NCBI RefSeq assembly: GCF_040545875.1
Contig: NZ_JBEPMR010000021.1
From: Faecalicatena_A orotica
GTDB lineage: Bacteria; Bacillota; Clostridia; Lachnospirales; Lachnospiraceae
Direction: 5' to 3' (one strand)
Length of the DNA stretch: 64,000 nucleotides
Under the pieces are notes generated by a model. The model did not search any database, was not told the origin of the DNA, and saw only the letters and a list, made by a program, of their open reading frames with translations. The position numbers were made by a program, and so were the translations under genes. The first letter of the stretch is position 1. Every line of letters begins with the position of its first letter. Of the stretch, positions 49,386 to 59,292 are shown in pieces.

Positions 49386-52085
49386 ATGGCAGAAGAGAGA
49401 AAATTAATATTAAAGCTGGGGCAGAAGATTACGGACCGTATCGGGCACAAGGTGACTGTGGATGATCCGGAATACTGGGGGCTTGCCTGTGTAATTACGG
49501 ATGAGATGGCGGAAGTGGCGCTGGCCATGAAGGTACGCAAACCGGCCAGCGCGCAGGAGATCGCAAAGAAGTGTAAAAAACCGCTGAAGCGGACAGAAGA
49601 ACTTCTGCAGGAAATGAGTGTGATCGGTCTTCTGGAATATAACTGGGAGAATGCTGACCACCATAAGCAGTACATACTTCCGATGTTCGTACCGGGCTGT
49701 GCGGAATTTATGAACATGAATAAGGAACAGGTGGAAGAACATCCGGAGATCGCACGGTTTTTCGAGAGAATGTCACGCCTTCCGCTGGAGAAAGTCACAC
49801 CGATGGTGCCTCTTGGCGGGGCCGGGGTAGGAATGCACGTGATTCCGGTGGAAAAAGCGATTCCGACGGAGCAGAAGTCTGTCAGTGTGGAACATATATC
49901 CCACTGGGTACAGAAGTATAAAGGGAAATATGCAGTGGGTGCCTGTTCCTGCCGCCGTTCACGCAGGATCCAGGGGGAAGGCTGCGGGCATCTTGAGGAC
50001 GATATGTGCATTGGTGTAGGGGATATGGCGGATTACCTCGTCGAGACCGGGAAGGGAAGGTATATCGATGAAGTAGAAGTGATGGAGATTCTTCAGCGTG
50101 CAGAGGACAACGGGCTGGTACACCAGATCACCAACATAGACGGGGAAGATAAGATCTTTGCCATCTGCAACTGCTGTGTCTGTTCCTGTTATGCTCTGCG
50201 CACCTCACAGCTTTTTAACACGCCAAACTTGTCCCGTTCCGCTTATATCGCGCGAGTGGATGCCAATAACTGCGTGGCATGCGGACAGTGTGTGGAATAC
50301 TGTCCGTCCGGCGCAGCCAAACTGGGACAAAAGCTTTGTACGAAGGAGGGCCCGGTCGTATATCCGAAGCAGGAGCTTCCGGATGCCGTGAAATGGGGAC
50401 CGGAGAAGTGGAATGAAAATTACAGGGACGACAACCAGATCAACTGTTATGATACAGGAACATCTCCGTGTAAGACGAACTGCCCGGCACATATTGCGGT
50501 GCAGGGATATATTAAGATGGCATCTCAGGGAAGATATCTGGATGCATTGAAACTGATCAAGAAGGAAAACCCGTTCCCGGCAGTCTGCGGAAGTATCTGC
50601 AACCGCCGCTGCGAGCAGGCATGTACAAGGGGCGAAATTGATCAGGCAGTGGCGATTGATGAAGTGAAGAAATTCATTGCCATGCAGGAACTGAATGCAG
50701 AGACACGTTACATCCCGCCGATGGTCAACCAGATCGGAAAGATGTATCCGCAGAAGGTAGCCGTTATCGGTGCCGGCCCGGCCGGAATGTCCTGTGCCTT
50801 CTTCCTTGCACAAAAAGGGTATCCGGTCACTGTATTTGAAAAGCATCGTCATCCAGGCGGAATGCTGACGCACGGAATTCCGGGCTTTAGGCTTGAGAAG
50901 GATGTTGTGGATGCAGAGATTGAAGTCTTGCGTGAGATGGGCGTCGAGTTTAAGTGCGGTGTAGAAGTTGGAAAAGACGTAACACTTGCAGAACTCCGTG
51001 CACAGGATTATAAAGCATTTTATATTGCAATTGGATGCCAGGGGGGAAGAAAAGCAGGAGTTCCCGGCGAAGAGGCAGTGGGCGTGCTGACGGGAGTAGA
51101 ATTCCTCCATATGGTCAATACGGATGAGACGACAGGCCTGACAGGGCGTACCATCGTTGTCGGCGGCGGAAATGTGGCCGTTGATGTTGCACGCAGTGCC
51201 GTGCGTACGGGTAGTTCAGACGTATCCATGTACTGTCTGGAGGATAAGGATTCCATGCCGGCAGCAGCGGATGAAGTGGAAGAGGCCGAGGGTGAAGGTA
51301 TTACTGTGAATCACGGCTGGGGACCGAAAGAAATCCTGACTGCGGACGGTAAAGTGACAGGAATCGTGTTTAAGAAATGTATTTCCGTTTTCGATGCGGA
51401 CGGACGGTTCTGCCCACAGTATGATGAAAACGAATTCAAGACAGTGGAATGTGAAAATGTTCTCATGAGTATCGGCCAGAGCATTATCTGGGGAAATCTT
51501 CTGGAAGGCTCGAAAGTGGAGCTGGGACGCGGGAACGGAGCAGTGGCAGATTCCCTGACGTACCAGACTGCGGAGCCGGATATCTTTGTCGGCGGCGATG
51601 TCTATACGGGACCGAAGTTTGCAATCGATGCGATTGCAGCGGGCAAAGAGGCGGCAGTATCGATCCACCGTTTTGTACATGAAGGGCAGAGTCTGACGAT
51701 CGGACGCAACAGACGGGAATTTGTGGAACTGGATAAGAAGAAGCTGGATATCCCTTCAGACAGTTATGATAATTCTGCAAGACAGGTTCCGGGACATCAG
51801 TCCGGTATCGATGCGAAGACTACATTCCGCGATACACGTCTTACATTTACAGAGGAGCAGGTGAAAGCGGAGACGGCACGCTGCCTCGGATGCGGCGCAA
51901 CAGTGGTGGACGAAAACCGGTGTATCGGATGCGGTGTCTGCACAACGAAATGTGAATTTGATGCAATCCATCTAAGCAGGGAACTGCCTGATGCAAGCAG
52001 AATGATGAAGAGCGAAGACAAGATGAAGGCAATCCTGCCTTATGCAGCGAAGCGTCAGATTAAGATTATGCGTAATAAAAAATAA
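49386..52085 (+). CDS. Large Fe-S/FAD pyridine-nucleotide oxidoreductase
   Basis: An 899-residue multi-domain redox protein; ATG 49386 is chosen 8 nt after GAAGGAG. Residues about 1-110 resemble a winged helix (ASAQEIAKKCKKPLKRTEELLQEMSVIGLL). About 180-340 are Cys-rich, with GACSCRRSRR, CNCCVCSCY and a ferredoxin motif CVACGQCVEYCP. About 355-800 are GltD/PreT-like, with CKTNCPAHIAVQGY, CGSICNRRCEQAC, FAD site VAVIGAGPAGMSCAF, NAD(P)H site IVVGGGNVAVDVARSA and GGDVYTGPKFAIDAI. A C-terminal ferredoxin part has CLGCG and CIGCGVCTTKCEFDAI. It would pass NAD(P)H electrons through many clusters, perhaps by flavin bifurcation (inference). The partner is unknown. Confidence 0.85.
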   Translation: MAEERKLILKLGQKITDRIGHKVTVDDPEYWGLACVITDEMAEVALAMKVRKPASAQEIAKKCKKPLKRTEELLQEMSVIGLLEYNWENADHHKQYILPMFVPGCAEFMNMNKEQVEEHPEIARFFERMSRLPLEKVTPMVPLGGAGVGMHVIPVEKAIPTEQKSVSVEHISHWVQKYKGKYAVGACSCRRSRRIQGEGCGHLEDDMCIGVGDMADYLVETGKGRYIDEVEVMEILQRAEDNGLVHQITNIDGEDKIFAICNCCVCSCYALRTSQLFNTPNLSRSAYIARVDANNCVACGQCVEYCPSGAAKLGQKLCTKEGPVVYPKQELPDAVKWGPEKWNENYRDDNQINCYDTGTSPCKTNCPAHIAVQGYIKMASQGRYLDALKLIKKENPFPAVCGSICNRRCEQACTRGEIDQAVAIDEVKKFIAMQELNAETRYIPPMVNQIGKMYPQKVAVIGAGPAGMSCAFFLAQKGYPVTVFEKHRHPGGMLTHGIPGFRLEKDVVDAEIEVLREMGVEFKCGVEVGKDVTLAELRAQDYKAFYIAIGCQGGRKAGVPGEEAVGVLTGVEFLHMVNTDETTGLTGRTIVVGGGNVAVDVARSAVRTGSSDVSMYCLEDKDSMPAAADEVEEAEGEGITVNHGWGPKEILTADGKVTGIVFKKCISVFDADGRFCPQYDENEFKTVECENVLMSIGQSIIWGNLLEGSKVELGRGNGAVADSLTYQTAEPDIFVGGDVYTGPKFAIDAIAAGKEAAVSIHRFVHEGQSLTIGRNRREFVELDKKKLDIPSDSYDNSARQVPGHQSGIDAKTTFRDTRLTFTEEQVKAETARCLGCGATVVDENRCIGCGVCTTKCEFDAIHLSRELPDASRMMKSEDKMKAILPYAAKRQIKIMRNKK

Positions 52086-52104
52086 GGAAGAAGATGAATG
52101 AGAT

Positions 52105-52449
52105 ATGCATGAATTAGGTCTTGTCACGCATGTTGTCCGAACCATCGAGGAGATCGGCAGGGAAGAAAAGCTGACGGAAGTCGCTTCCGTCACGCTGGAA
52201 ATCGGTGAGGTGAGCGGCGTTATACCTGATTATCTTACCGACTGCTGGAAGTATTTCCGCGTAAGGTCGGACTTATTAAAAGAGGCAGAGCTGGAAATTG
52301 AGACGATTCCGGCGGTTACCCTTTGTGAGGACTGCCAGAAAACATATTCAACACTGGAATATAAGAAGATATGTCCGTACTGCGGGAGTGAGAATACATA
52401 TCTGTCAGCGGGGAATGAGTTTAATATTAAGGAAATAGCTGCCTGTTAA
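52105..52449 (+). CDS. hypA: HypA nickel metallochaperone
   Basis: A 114-residue protein. The N-terminal MHE (His2 is the nickel ligand) fixes the start. A zinc site of two CxxC pairs is in the C-terminal half: CEDC (about 73-76) and CPYC (about 91-94). The rest matches HypA/HybF (EIGEVSGVIPDYLTDCWKYF). It works with HypB to deliver nickel. It lies 19 bp after the flavoprotein gene in the same operon. HypC, D, E and F are absent, so the full hydrogenase maturation set is not encoded here. Confidence 0.93.
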   Translation: MHELGLVTHVVRTIEEIGREEKLTEVASVTLEIGEVSGVIPDYLTDCWKYFRVRSDLLKEAELEIETIPAVTLCEDCQKTYSTLEYKKICPYCGSENTYLSAGNEFNIKEIAAC

Positions 52450-52476
52450 GAGGAATGGGAGAAGAGGAGTGTTATT

Positions 52477-53529
52477 ATGTTTGTATTTACAGAAAATGTG
52501 CCGGATATATTAGTCTGGCTCGTATGGATTGGTGTGTTTGTGTCACTGTTTGCGGCAAATGAATTAAGCCGCCGCTTTAAATGGGTCGGATTCGGATGTT
52601 TCGTGGTTCTGCCGGTTGTTCTGACGGTCCTGTGGCTGACCGTTTTGAAAGATACGTCCTATATGGACTGGTTCCATCTTGCAAAAGTATATTCGTCTAC
52701 AGCAGGGTGTATCGGTTTCTGGTGTATCCGCCATATCAAAAAACTGCAGCATAACAAGATTGCATTGTGTTTTCCACCACTGATTCTTGCAATTAATATT
52801 CTGGAAGCATGCTCCAGAGATTTCCAGATCAGCCAGTATGCAACTCCGGTTGTAGAATATATGAACAACCAGGTCCAGTATTATGTCGGCGGTTCATGGA
52901 ATATCATGAACGGGATTGCAGGAATCCTGAATATTATCACGATTACAGGATGGTTCGGAATCTGTATCCGCAAGAAAACTGCGAAGGACAACAGCAGGGA
53001 TATGCTCTGGCCGGATATGATGTGGTTCTGGATCGTGGCTTATGATTTGTGGAACTTCGCTTATACATACAACTGCCTGCCTACCCATGCATGGTACTGC
53101 GGATTCGCACTTCTGCTGGCACCTACGGTATGTGCATTTACGATTGGTAAAGGGGCATGGCTCCAGCACCGGGCACATACACTTGCCCTGTGGTGCATGT
53201 TTGCCCAGACATTCCCTGCATTTCAGGATGCGAGCAGATGGCTCGTCCATTCCACATCCAGCAAGGCCATTGCGGATGCAGCAATTCAGGAAGGAATTCT
53301 GGCATCTGACGGAATTACCATGCTCAAAGACGCAGGAATCTATCAGGTGGCAGGCGCAGCTCCGAATACCACATTTTTATTCGTAATGAGCCTGCTGGCA
53401 CTGCTGGCTAACGTGGCTGTATTTGCGTATATGATTTACCGGATCGTAAAGACAAAGAAGAACCCTTATAAGGGAGAGCTGTATACAGATCTGAGGAAAT
53501 ATCAGGAAGTCAGGGCTCTGGGAGAATAG
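52477..53529 (+). CDS. Polytopic membrane protein, DUF5692-like
   Basis: A 350-residue protein with about eight membrane helices, Trp- and Tyr-rich, starting MFVFTENVPDILVWLVWIGV after AAGAGGAG. It resembles what I recall as DUF5692, a family of unknown function from gut anaerobes; this match is from memory. Conserved-looking polar spots inside the membrane region include NILEACSRDFQ, GGSWNIMNGIAGI, YDLWNFAYTYNCLPTHAWYCG and HRAHTLALWCMF, with several His and Cys that could bind a metal or cofactor. Being last in the hypB-flavoprotein-hypA operon, it could be a nickel permease or a membrane redox partner. Confidence 0.65.
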   Translation: MFVFTENVPDILVWLVWIGVFVSLFAANELSRRFKWVGFGCFVVLPVVLTVLWLTVLKDTSYMDWFHLAKVYSSTAGCIGFWCIRHIKKLQHNKIALCFPPLILAINILEACSRDFQISQYATPVVEYMNNQVQYYVGGSWNIMNGIAGILNIITITGWFGICIRKKTAKDNSRDMLWPDMMWFWIVAYDLWNFAYTYNCLPTHAWYCGFALLLAPTVCAFTIGKGAWLQHRAHTLALWCMFAQTFPAFQDASRWLVHSTSSKAIADAAIQEGILASDGITMLKDAGIYQVAGAAPNTTFLFVMSLLALLANVAVFAYMIYRIVKTKKNPYKGELYTDLRKYQEVRALGE

Positions 53530-53556
53530 GGCTTGCATAATTTTATATTAAGAAAG

Positions 53557-53594
53557 AATGGGCACCCGGGGATATCTTTTCCGGGTGCCCATTC
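53557..53594 (+). terminator. Hairpin terminator after the hyp operon
   Basis: GAATGGGCACCCGG (53557-53570) pairs perfectly with CCGGGTGCCCATTC (53581-53594). The T tract is poor on the plus strand (TGATTGTG). Confidence 0.7.
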
Positions 53595-53746
53595 TGATTG
53601 TGCCCGGGGGTTACAGACGGGTGGCAGAAGCAGAATATTTAATCCATATTTGATCTGTTTTTAATCTTTCATTTTTATAATAGAGGATATCCCGTGTCAG
53701 CATCAAAGAGATACAGGATATATTTATAAGAAAAGAGGAAAAACAG

Positions 53747-54931
53747 ATGGCAAAATTAAAAGGGGAAGTGAGTAAGGAAAAGAATCATTGGATTCATTCT
53801 CACCGGGCAGAATTGTCCAGTGTTGTACTGATTTTGATTTTTTCCGTGGCTGTTATTATATGGAACAGGGGGATTCAGGATCAGTACGAGCATTATAATA
53901 ATACGAATATTACATATGAAAAGGGGATTGTGACGGAGACAGGCAATGATGAACTGATTGTGGATGAGACAAATCCGGACAGATATCTGGGGATGCAGAC
54001 TGCAAAGATTAAGCTGTTAAGCGGGAAATATAAGGGAGAGACAGTGGAGACGGAGAACTACCTGACGGCGGCAAATAATATCTATGTAAAGCCGGGCACA
54101 AGGGTGATTGTTTCACAGGATGAACCCGAGGATACGGCTCCTTACTTTGTCATTTATAATTATTACAGATCGCCTGCTATATATGGGATCATTCTTGTGT
54201 TTTTCTTTTTCATGATCCTCATCGGCGGGAAAAAGGGCATCCGAGCGCTTCTGGGACTTGGGTTTACTTTATTTACGATTGTGATGTGGATGATACCGAT
54301 GATCTATCTGGGGCACTCCCCGGTTGTAATGGCAGTCCTTACGGTTGTCATGACAACAGCATGTGCACTGGTCCTGCTGAACGGGACCGGCAGGAAAACG
54401 ATGGCGGCAATCTGCGGTACGGCGTCAGGCGTGATTCTGGTAGGGGTTATATTTGCAGTTTTTGCAGCAGTGCTTCATATCTCCGGATACAATACTGACG
54501 AGACAGAATTTATGGTCCTGATTTCAAAGAACACACATCTTCAGATTTCACAGGTACTTTTTGCGGGAGTACTGATTGCTTCTCTGGGAGCAGTGATGGA
54601 TGTAGGGATGTCGATTGCATCTGCTTTATATGAGGTGCACGCCGTGAGTCCGGAGCTTGGCCGCGGAGAATTATTCAGGTCCGGGCTTAATATCGGCAAA
54701 GATATGATCGGGACCATGAGCAATACGCTCATTCTCGCGTTTACCGGAAGCGGCCTGAGCACGCTGCTGGTCCTGACAGGATACGGGATCAAGTACCATC
54801 AGCTTGTCAGCTCAGACTTTCTGGCGATTGAGATTGGACAGGGATTGTCAGGGACGATAGCGGTGATCCTGACAGTTCCTTTGACCTCTGCGGCAGCATC
54901 TGTTTTATATAAAGCGAAAAGGAAATGTTAA
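53747..54931 (+). CDS. YibE/F family membrane protein
   Basis: A 394-residue membrane protein. One N-terminal helix (about 22-40) is followed by an extracytoplasmic beta-rich domain (about 45-140: GIVTETGNDELIVDETN, GKYKGETVETENYL, YVKPGTRVIVSQ) and seven C-terminal helices holding the family motifs GGKKGIRALLGLGFTLF, GAVMDVGMSIASALYEV and GRGELFRSGLNIGKDMIGTMSNTLILAFTG. Family function is unknown. AAGAGGAAAAACAG precedes the ATG; a TATAAT box lies at 53676-53681. It appears monocistronic. Confidence 0.9.
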   Translation: MAKLKGEVSKEKNHWIHSHRAELSSVVLILIFSVAVIIWNRGIQDQYEHYNNTNITYEKGIVTETGNDELIVDETNPDRYLGMQTAKIKLLSGKYKGETVETENYLTAANNIYVKPGTRVIVSQDEPEDTAPYFVIYNYYRSPAIYGIILVFFFFMILIGGKKGIRALLGLGFTLFTIVMWMIPMIYLGHSPVVMAVLTVVMTTACALVLLNGTGRKTMAAICGTASGVILVGVIFAVFAAVLHISGYNTDETEFMVLISKNTHLQISQVLFAGVLIASLGAVMDVGMSIASALYEVHAVSPELGRGELFRSGLNIGKDMIGTMSNTLILAFTGSGLSTLLVLTGYGIKYHQLVSSDFLAIEIGQGLSGTIAVILTVPLTSAAASVLYKAKRKC

Positions 54932-55085
54932 AAAAATATACAAAAATTTTATTTAGGCAGTAAAAACATTAACTAAGTATTAACACCGTAATGATTTATC
55001 TCTTATTTGCTTTCGTTAACCTGTGAGAGGTGGCCGTCCATAAAAGACGGGACAACTTTCAAGATGAGAAGGAGAGGAAAATGCA

Positions 55086-58000
55086 ATGAAAGGGAAGACA
55101 ATCAACAAATTACTGGCGTTGTTCCTTACTGTGGCAGGCGTGATGTCATCACCGTCAGTGCTTGCGGTAAGTGCTGCCGGAAATGTGGCCCAGCCCGCAT
55201 ATGAGAACACGCAGGATATGGGAGGGACTCAGGAAACAGGCAGTGACAGCCAGCCGATGGAGGCCAATGGCTTTATTTCACCGGAAGGGGATATAGATTC
55301 TGTATCTGATCCGGCTGCAGAAGTTAGTTTCGGAGTCGTATCCGATACACATGTACGCCAGGATAAGGCGACGGAGAAAAGCAGACTTGCGAAGGCATTT
55401 TCATTTTTTAGTGAATCCGGCATGGACCGCATGGTAGTAGCCGGAGACCTGACAGATAACGGGGCTGCCAGCGAGTATGCGGCATGGAAACAGATCAAAG
55501 AAGAGAATCTGACAATTCCTCTGATCGCGTCAATGGGAAACCATGAGAATAACAGTGCTGATGCATTTACCGAGACAACGGGAAATAAGCCGAATGACCA
55601 TCAGGTTGTGAATGGGTATCATTTTATCACGCTGAGTCCGGGAAGCGGGGAACTGGATGCAGAGACAGGCAAAGGTACAAAGCAGGGAGGCGGAAATTAT
55701 ACCTATACGCTGGACTGGCTTGAGGAGCAGCTTTCGCAGGCGGAGGCAGACACACCGGACAAACCGATTTTTGTATTTTTCCACCATCCGATTAAAAACA
55801 CATTTTACGTTTCCACGGAATGGTATGGAAGCGGGCTGGATGAGATTTTTAAAAACCATCCGCATGCGGTGACATTTTCCGGACATATCCACAGTCCAAA
55901 TAACATGCCAACAAGTATCTGGCAGGACGGCGGCTATACGGCAGTAAACACGGTAACTTTGTCCTATATGGAAATGGAATCCGGGATGATCTACGGCTCT
56001 GTACCGCCTAATGCAAGCCAGATTGCACAGGGACTTGTTGTGGAGGCGAACGGCAGCAGGGTTACGATTAAAAACTATGATTTTCTCGCAGACAAGTGGA
56101 TCCCCCAGACATGGACGTTTGATGTGACGGAAACGCTGCCTTATACAGACGAAAGAGCGGAATCTGCACAGGCACCTTATTTTGCAGACGATGCACAGCT
56201 GACGGTCAGTGAGGTTGGGGAGAATTCTGCAAAACTGACATTTGACCAGGCAGAAGTGGCAGAGAATAACGTAGGGGATATCGTGCATTCCTACAGATAT
56301 GACTTTATCAATACGGAGACACAGAAAGTCGTGAAGACATTCAAAACATGGTCTGAATATTATCTGCAGCCTATGCCGGAGCAGATCACGCAGAAGGCTC
56401 CGGACCTGGAAGGCGGAACGTCTTATGAGGTAAGGATTTATGCGATTGATGCCTACCAGAAGGTGAGTGAAAACTATCTGTCACAGACATTTAAGACAAC
56501 CGGGGAATCTTCTTCCGAGCCGGGATTTGATGACATGGTCGGGGGTGTGCCGAAAGCAGACCTTCTGGATGTAGATTTCTCAGACGGAGCCATTTCAGAT
56601 CATTCTGTGTCAGGCAATACGTTCTATGGAAGTGACGGCAGTAATATAGCTATGGACGAGGAGCTAGGGAAATATACGGCCAGATTTACCGGAAAAGCTG
56701 AAGAAGCATTTCTGACAGACTGGTCAGCCGAGCAGTATGATCAGACAAATGACGACTTTACAATTGAAAGTACGTTTAAGGTAGACAAGTTCTCCGGAAG
56801 TTATGTAGACCTGTTTGCCAATATGGAGTCTGCAGGAATTGGTTTTGAGATTCCTCCTTATGACGATGAATCGGCAAGTCTGGAGGCATGGGTACATGTC
56901 GGGGGCTCCTATCAGAAACCGACGGCGGCAGGTGCTTTAAAATACGGTGAGTGGAATCATGGAGTCATCACTTATGACGGTAGTAAAGTAACACTTTATG
57001 TAAACGGCGTTAAGATCGCCTCGAGAGAAGCAACAGGCAAGGTGAAGACACCGGCCAAGAGTTCACAATATTATGTAATCGGCGGAGATTCCGGTTCTAA
57101 CGGCAGTGTTCAGTCACCAATGACCGGCGCGATTTCTACGGCACGTATGTACAGCAAGGCCCTGACGGCAAAACAGGTTTCCATGCTTGCAAACAGGGAG
57201 CTTCAGACGATTGACACAACCAAACCGGTTATACAGCTGGAATCCGAGCCGGCCGGTACCGGAACAATGAACAAGGATTACACGATCCCGGCGGCACAGG
57301 CGGCGGATAACAGTACAATTGTTACGTTAAAGACCGTCCTGACGGCACCGGACGGAAGCGAACTTGCCGCACTGACCGGGGAGAATGGAAAGACGGAAGC
57401 AAAGACTGTGAAATTAGAAAAGGCAGGTACATATAAGCTGCTTTATAAAGCAGAAGACCGTTCCGGCAATGTCGAAACAAAGAGCTATGAGATCCGGGTA
57501 AAAGCAGGGGATCACAGCAAATTTGAAGAAGCAATGCTCAGAGTGCTGTCAATCGGAAACGATGAACTGGAGACATATACAGAAGAGAGCGTTGCAAAGC
57601 TGATGGAGGCGCTGCAGAATGCAATGCTGATTACAGACGAATCTCTTCAGGATGAGATTGATTCCGTAACTAAACAGCTGAACGATGCAGTTGACGGCCT
57701 TGTGAAAAAGGAAGAAGTACCACAGGCTGACAAATCGGCACTGCAGGACTTATTTGACGAAGTAAAGGATATTACAGGTGACGGTTATACGGAAGAAAGT
57801 TATGCGGCATTTGATGCGGCGCGTACCAGGGCGGAAGAAATCCTGGCAGATAAAGATGCAGACCAGACAGCAGTCAATAAGGCATATGATGAGTTGATGA
57901 GCAGGAAAGAAGAACTAAAGCCCGCGGCAGTAAAGAAATATGCGGAAGACATTCTGGCAGCCGCAGCAGAGGCTGACCGTACAAACGCCACAGAGGAGGC

Positions 58001-59126
58001 AGCCGCACAGCTGGATGAGGCAATCGCAAAGGTACAGCAGATGCTGGACAGCGGCATGGCCAAAGAACATGAAATGGCAGCAGGTGCAATCGAGGTGCTG
58101 AAAGCCGTAGGAAATCTGAATCCGGGAACTGCAAATATAGCAGGGCTTACACAGGCCATACAGTCCGCCGAAGTCCTGAATTCAGGCAGATATACACAGA
58201 ACAGCTGGGCGATATTTGAAACAGCTGTCGAAGAAGGCAAAGCACTTTTACAGGAACTAAGCGAGGCAGAGCAAAACGAAGCAGAACCAGAGGCCGTGCC
58301 GGCAGACCTTGAAGGAGGAAGTAAAACAGCATCGGCAGATGCGGACAGAGTTAATACAGCACTTGATAACCTGAGTACAGCAGCGGCCGGGCTGCAGGAA
58401 AAGTCTGAGGAACAGCTGTCACAACTGCTGGCGCAGCTGTACAGCACAATAGCAAAAGCGGATGCAGTTCTTATGGAGCAGGCGAAATATACACCGGACA
58501 GCATCTCAGGCCTTCAGGAGTTAAGAGATGAGGCAAAGCAGCTTGCAGATTCCGGCCAGGCAGATGAAGAGGCTTTAAGGGCAGCAATATCCGGTTTAGA
58601 AACATTACTGGGGAAAGTAGTAAACAGGGCCGACAAGACAGAATTACTCATCCAGCTTGCAAAGGCTTCCATGATTAAGACGGAGGAGTATACAAAGGAA
58701 AGCGCATCGGCGTTTACTGCTGCTTTCGAGAATGCAAAGAAAATTAACTCAGATGAGAATGTTTCCGACCAGAGTGCAGTGGATAAGGCGTCAGCAGAAC
58801 TGGCACAGGCGATGGAGAAGCTTGTAAAGAAAGACGGAGGGTCCGGCGACGGCAATGAAAATCAGGAACCGGGTAACGATGGAAACAGTAATGATGGAAA
58901 CAACAATAATGGAAACGGCAGCGGCAGTACGGGGAACGGCAGCGGAAATAAAGACCAAGGGTCAAACGGAAATTCCCCGGCGGGAAAAACGCCTGTAAAG
59001 ACAGGGACAACCAGCACAAGTGTAAAAACCGGAGACGGTGCATCACCTGTTGTGCCGGCAGTTATGACCATATTGGCTCTGGCAGGGATCGCATTTGCGG
59101 CAGCTTGGAGGAAAAAGGTAAAATAA
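55086..59126 (+). CDS. Sortase-anchored surface metallophosphoesterase with LamG and FIVAR-like repeats
   Basis: A 1346-residue surface protein. Signal peptide about 1-31. A calcineurin-like phosphoesterase (about 80-350) has all metal motifs: Asp87/His89 in SDTH, VAGDLTDNG, SMGNHEN, FFHHPIK and GHIH (266-269). A fibronectin-like segment (about 370-475) and a LamG/concanavalin-like domain (about 490-710) follow, then an Ig-like segment. About 810-1275 are helical FIVAR-like repeats (YTEESYAAFDAARTRAEEIL, YTKESASAFTAAFENAKKI). A Gly/Asn-rich linker (about 1255-1290) ends in a cell-wall sorting signal: VKTGD (1313-1317), a hydrophobic helix and RKKVK. GAAGGAGAGG sets the start. It probably hydrolyses an extracellular phosphate or phospholipid while bound to glycans. 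Confidence 0.9.
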   Translation: MKGKTINKLLALFLTVAGVMSSPSVLAVSAAGNVAQPAYENTQDMGGTQETGSDSQPMEANGFISPEGDIDSVSDPAAEVSFGVVSDTHVRQDKATEKSRLAKAFSFFSESGMDRMVVAGDLTDNGAASEYAAWKQIKEENLTIPLIASMGNHENNSADAFTETTGNKPNDHQVVNGYHFITLSPGSGELDAETGKGTKQGGGNYTYTLDWLEEQLSQAEADTPDKPIFVFFHHPIKNTFYVSTEWYGSGLDEIFKNHPHAVTFSGHIHSPNNMPTSIWQDGGYTAVNTVTLSYMEMESGMIYGSVPPNASQIAQGLVVEANGSRVTIKNYDFLADKWIPQTWTFDVTETLPYTDERAESAQAPYFADDAQLTVSEVGENSAKLTFDQAEVAENNVGDIVHSYRYDFINTETQKVVKTFKTWSEYYLQPMPEQITQKAPDLEGGTSYEVRIYAIDAYQKVSENYLSQTFKTTGESSSEPGFDDMVGGVPKADLLDVDFSDGAISDHSVSGNTFYGSDGSNIAMDEELGKYTARFTGKAEEAFLTDWSAEQYDQTNDDFTIESTFKVDKFSGSYVDLFANMESAGIGFEIPPYDDESASLEAWVHVGGSYQKPTAAGALKYGEWNHGVITYDGSKVTLYVNGVKIASREATGKVKTPAKSSQYYVIGGDSGSNGSVQSPMTGAISTARMYSKALTAKQVSMLANRELQTIDTTKPVIQLESEPAGTGTMNKDYTIPAAQAADNSTIVTLKTVLTAPDGSELAALTGENGKTEAKTVKLEKAGTYKLLYKAEDRSGNVETKSYEIRVKAGDHSKFEEAMLRVLSIGNDELETYTEESVAKLMEALQNAMLITDESLQDEIDSVTKQLNDAVDGLVKKEEVPQADKSALQDLFDEVKDITGDGYTEESYAAFDAARTRAEEILADKDADQTAVNKAYDELMSRKEELKPAAVKKYAEDILAAAAEADRTNATEEAAAQLDEAIAKVQQMLDSGMAKEHEMAAGAIEVLKAVGNLNPGTANIAGLTQAIQSAEVLNSGRYTQNSWAIFETAVEEGKALLQELSEAEQNEAEPEAVPADLEGGSKTASADADRVNTALDNLSTAAAGLQEKSEEQLSQLLAQLYSTIAKADAVLMEQAKYTPDSISGLQELRDEAKQLADSGQADEEALRAAISGLETLLGKVVNRADKTELLIQLAKASMIKTEEYTKESASAFTAAFENAKKINSDENVSDQSAVDKASAELAQAMEKLVKKDGGSGDGNENQEPGNDGNSNDGNNNNGNGSGSTGNGSGNKDQGSNGNSPAGKTPVKTGTTSTSVKTGDGASPVVPAVMTILALAGIAFAAAWRKKVK

Positions 59127-59165
59127 CAGAAGGACAGAGTCATTCTTCCTTTAAGCAGAAAGATA

Positions 59166-59220
59166 AAAAGGGCGGAAGTATTTGTATAATTTACAGATGC
59201 TTCTGTCCTTTTTGGGTTTT
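59166..59220 (+). terminator. Terminator after the metallophosphoesterase gene
   Basis: AAAAGGGCGGAAGTAT (59166-59181) pairs with ATGCTTCTGTCCTTTT (59197-59212) with three G-U pairs, followed by TGGGTTTT. Confidence 0.8.
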
Positions 59221-59263
59221 CCGGTCATTTAATACATTGTTTTTGTCAATCATGCAGTACATA

Positions 59264-59291
59264 TTTACAATTTGACAGACTATGTTACACT
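59264..59291 (+). promoter_or_regulatory. Possible promoter of the LytTR operon
   Basis: -35 TTTACA (59264-59269), 16-bp spacer, -10 TACACT (59286-59291). Transcription would start inside the adjoining 160-bp hairpin element. Confidence 0.45.
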
Positions 59292-59292
59292 A

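Noticed and set aside
49386..52085. Second gltD-type glutamate synthase subunit
   Set aside because: Only residues about 355-800 resemble GltD; the long Fe-S N-terminus, C-terminal ferredoxin part and hyp gene neighbours argue for a different complex.
57500..58850. CRISPR or tandem DNA repeat in the metallophosphoesterase gene
   Set aside because: The repetition is at the protein level (FIVAR-like helices) with divergent DNA; there are no regular repeat-spacer units.
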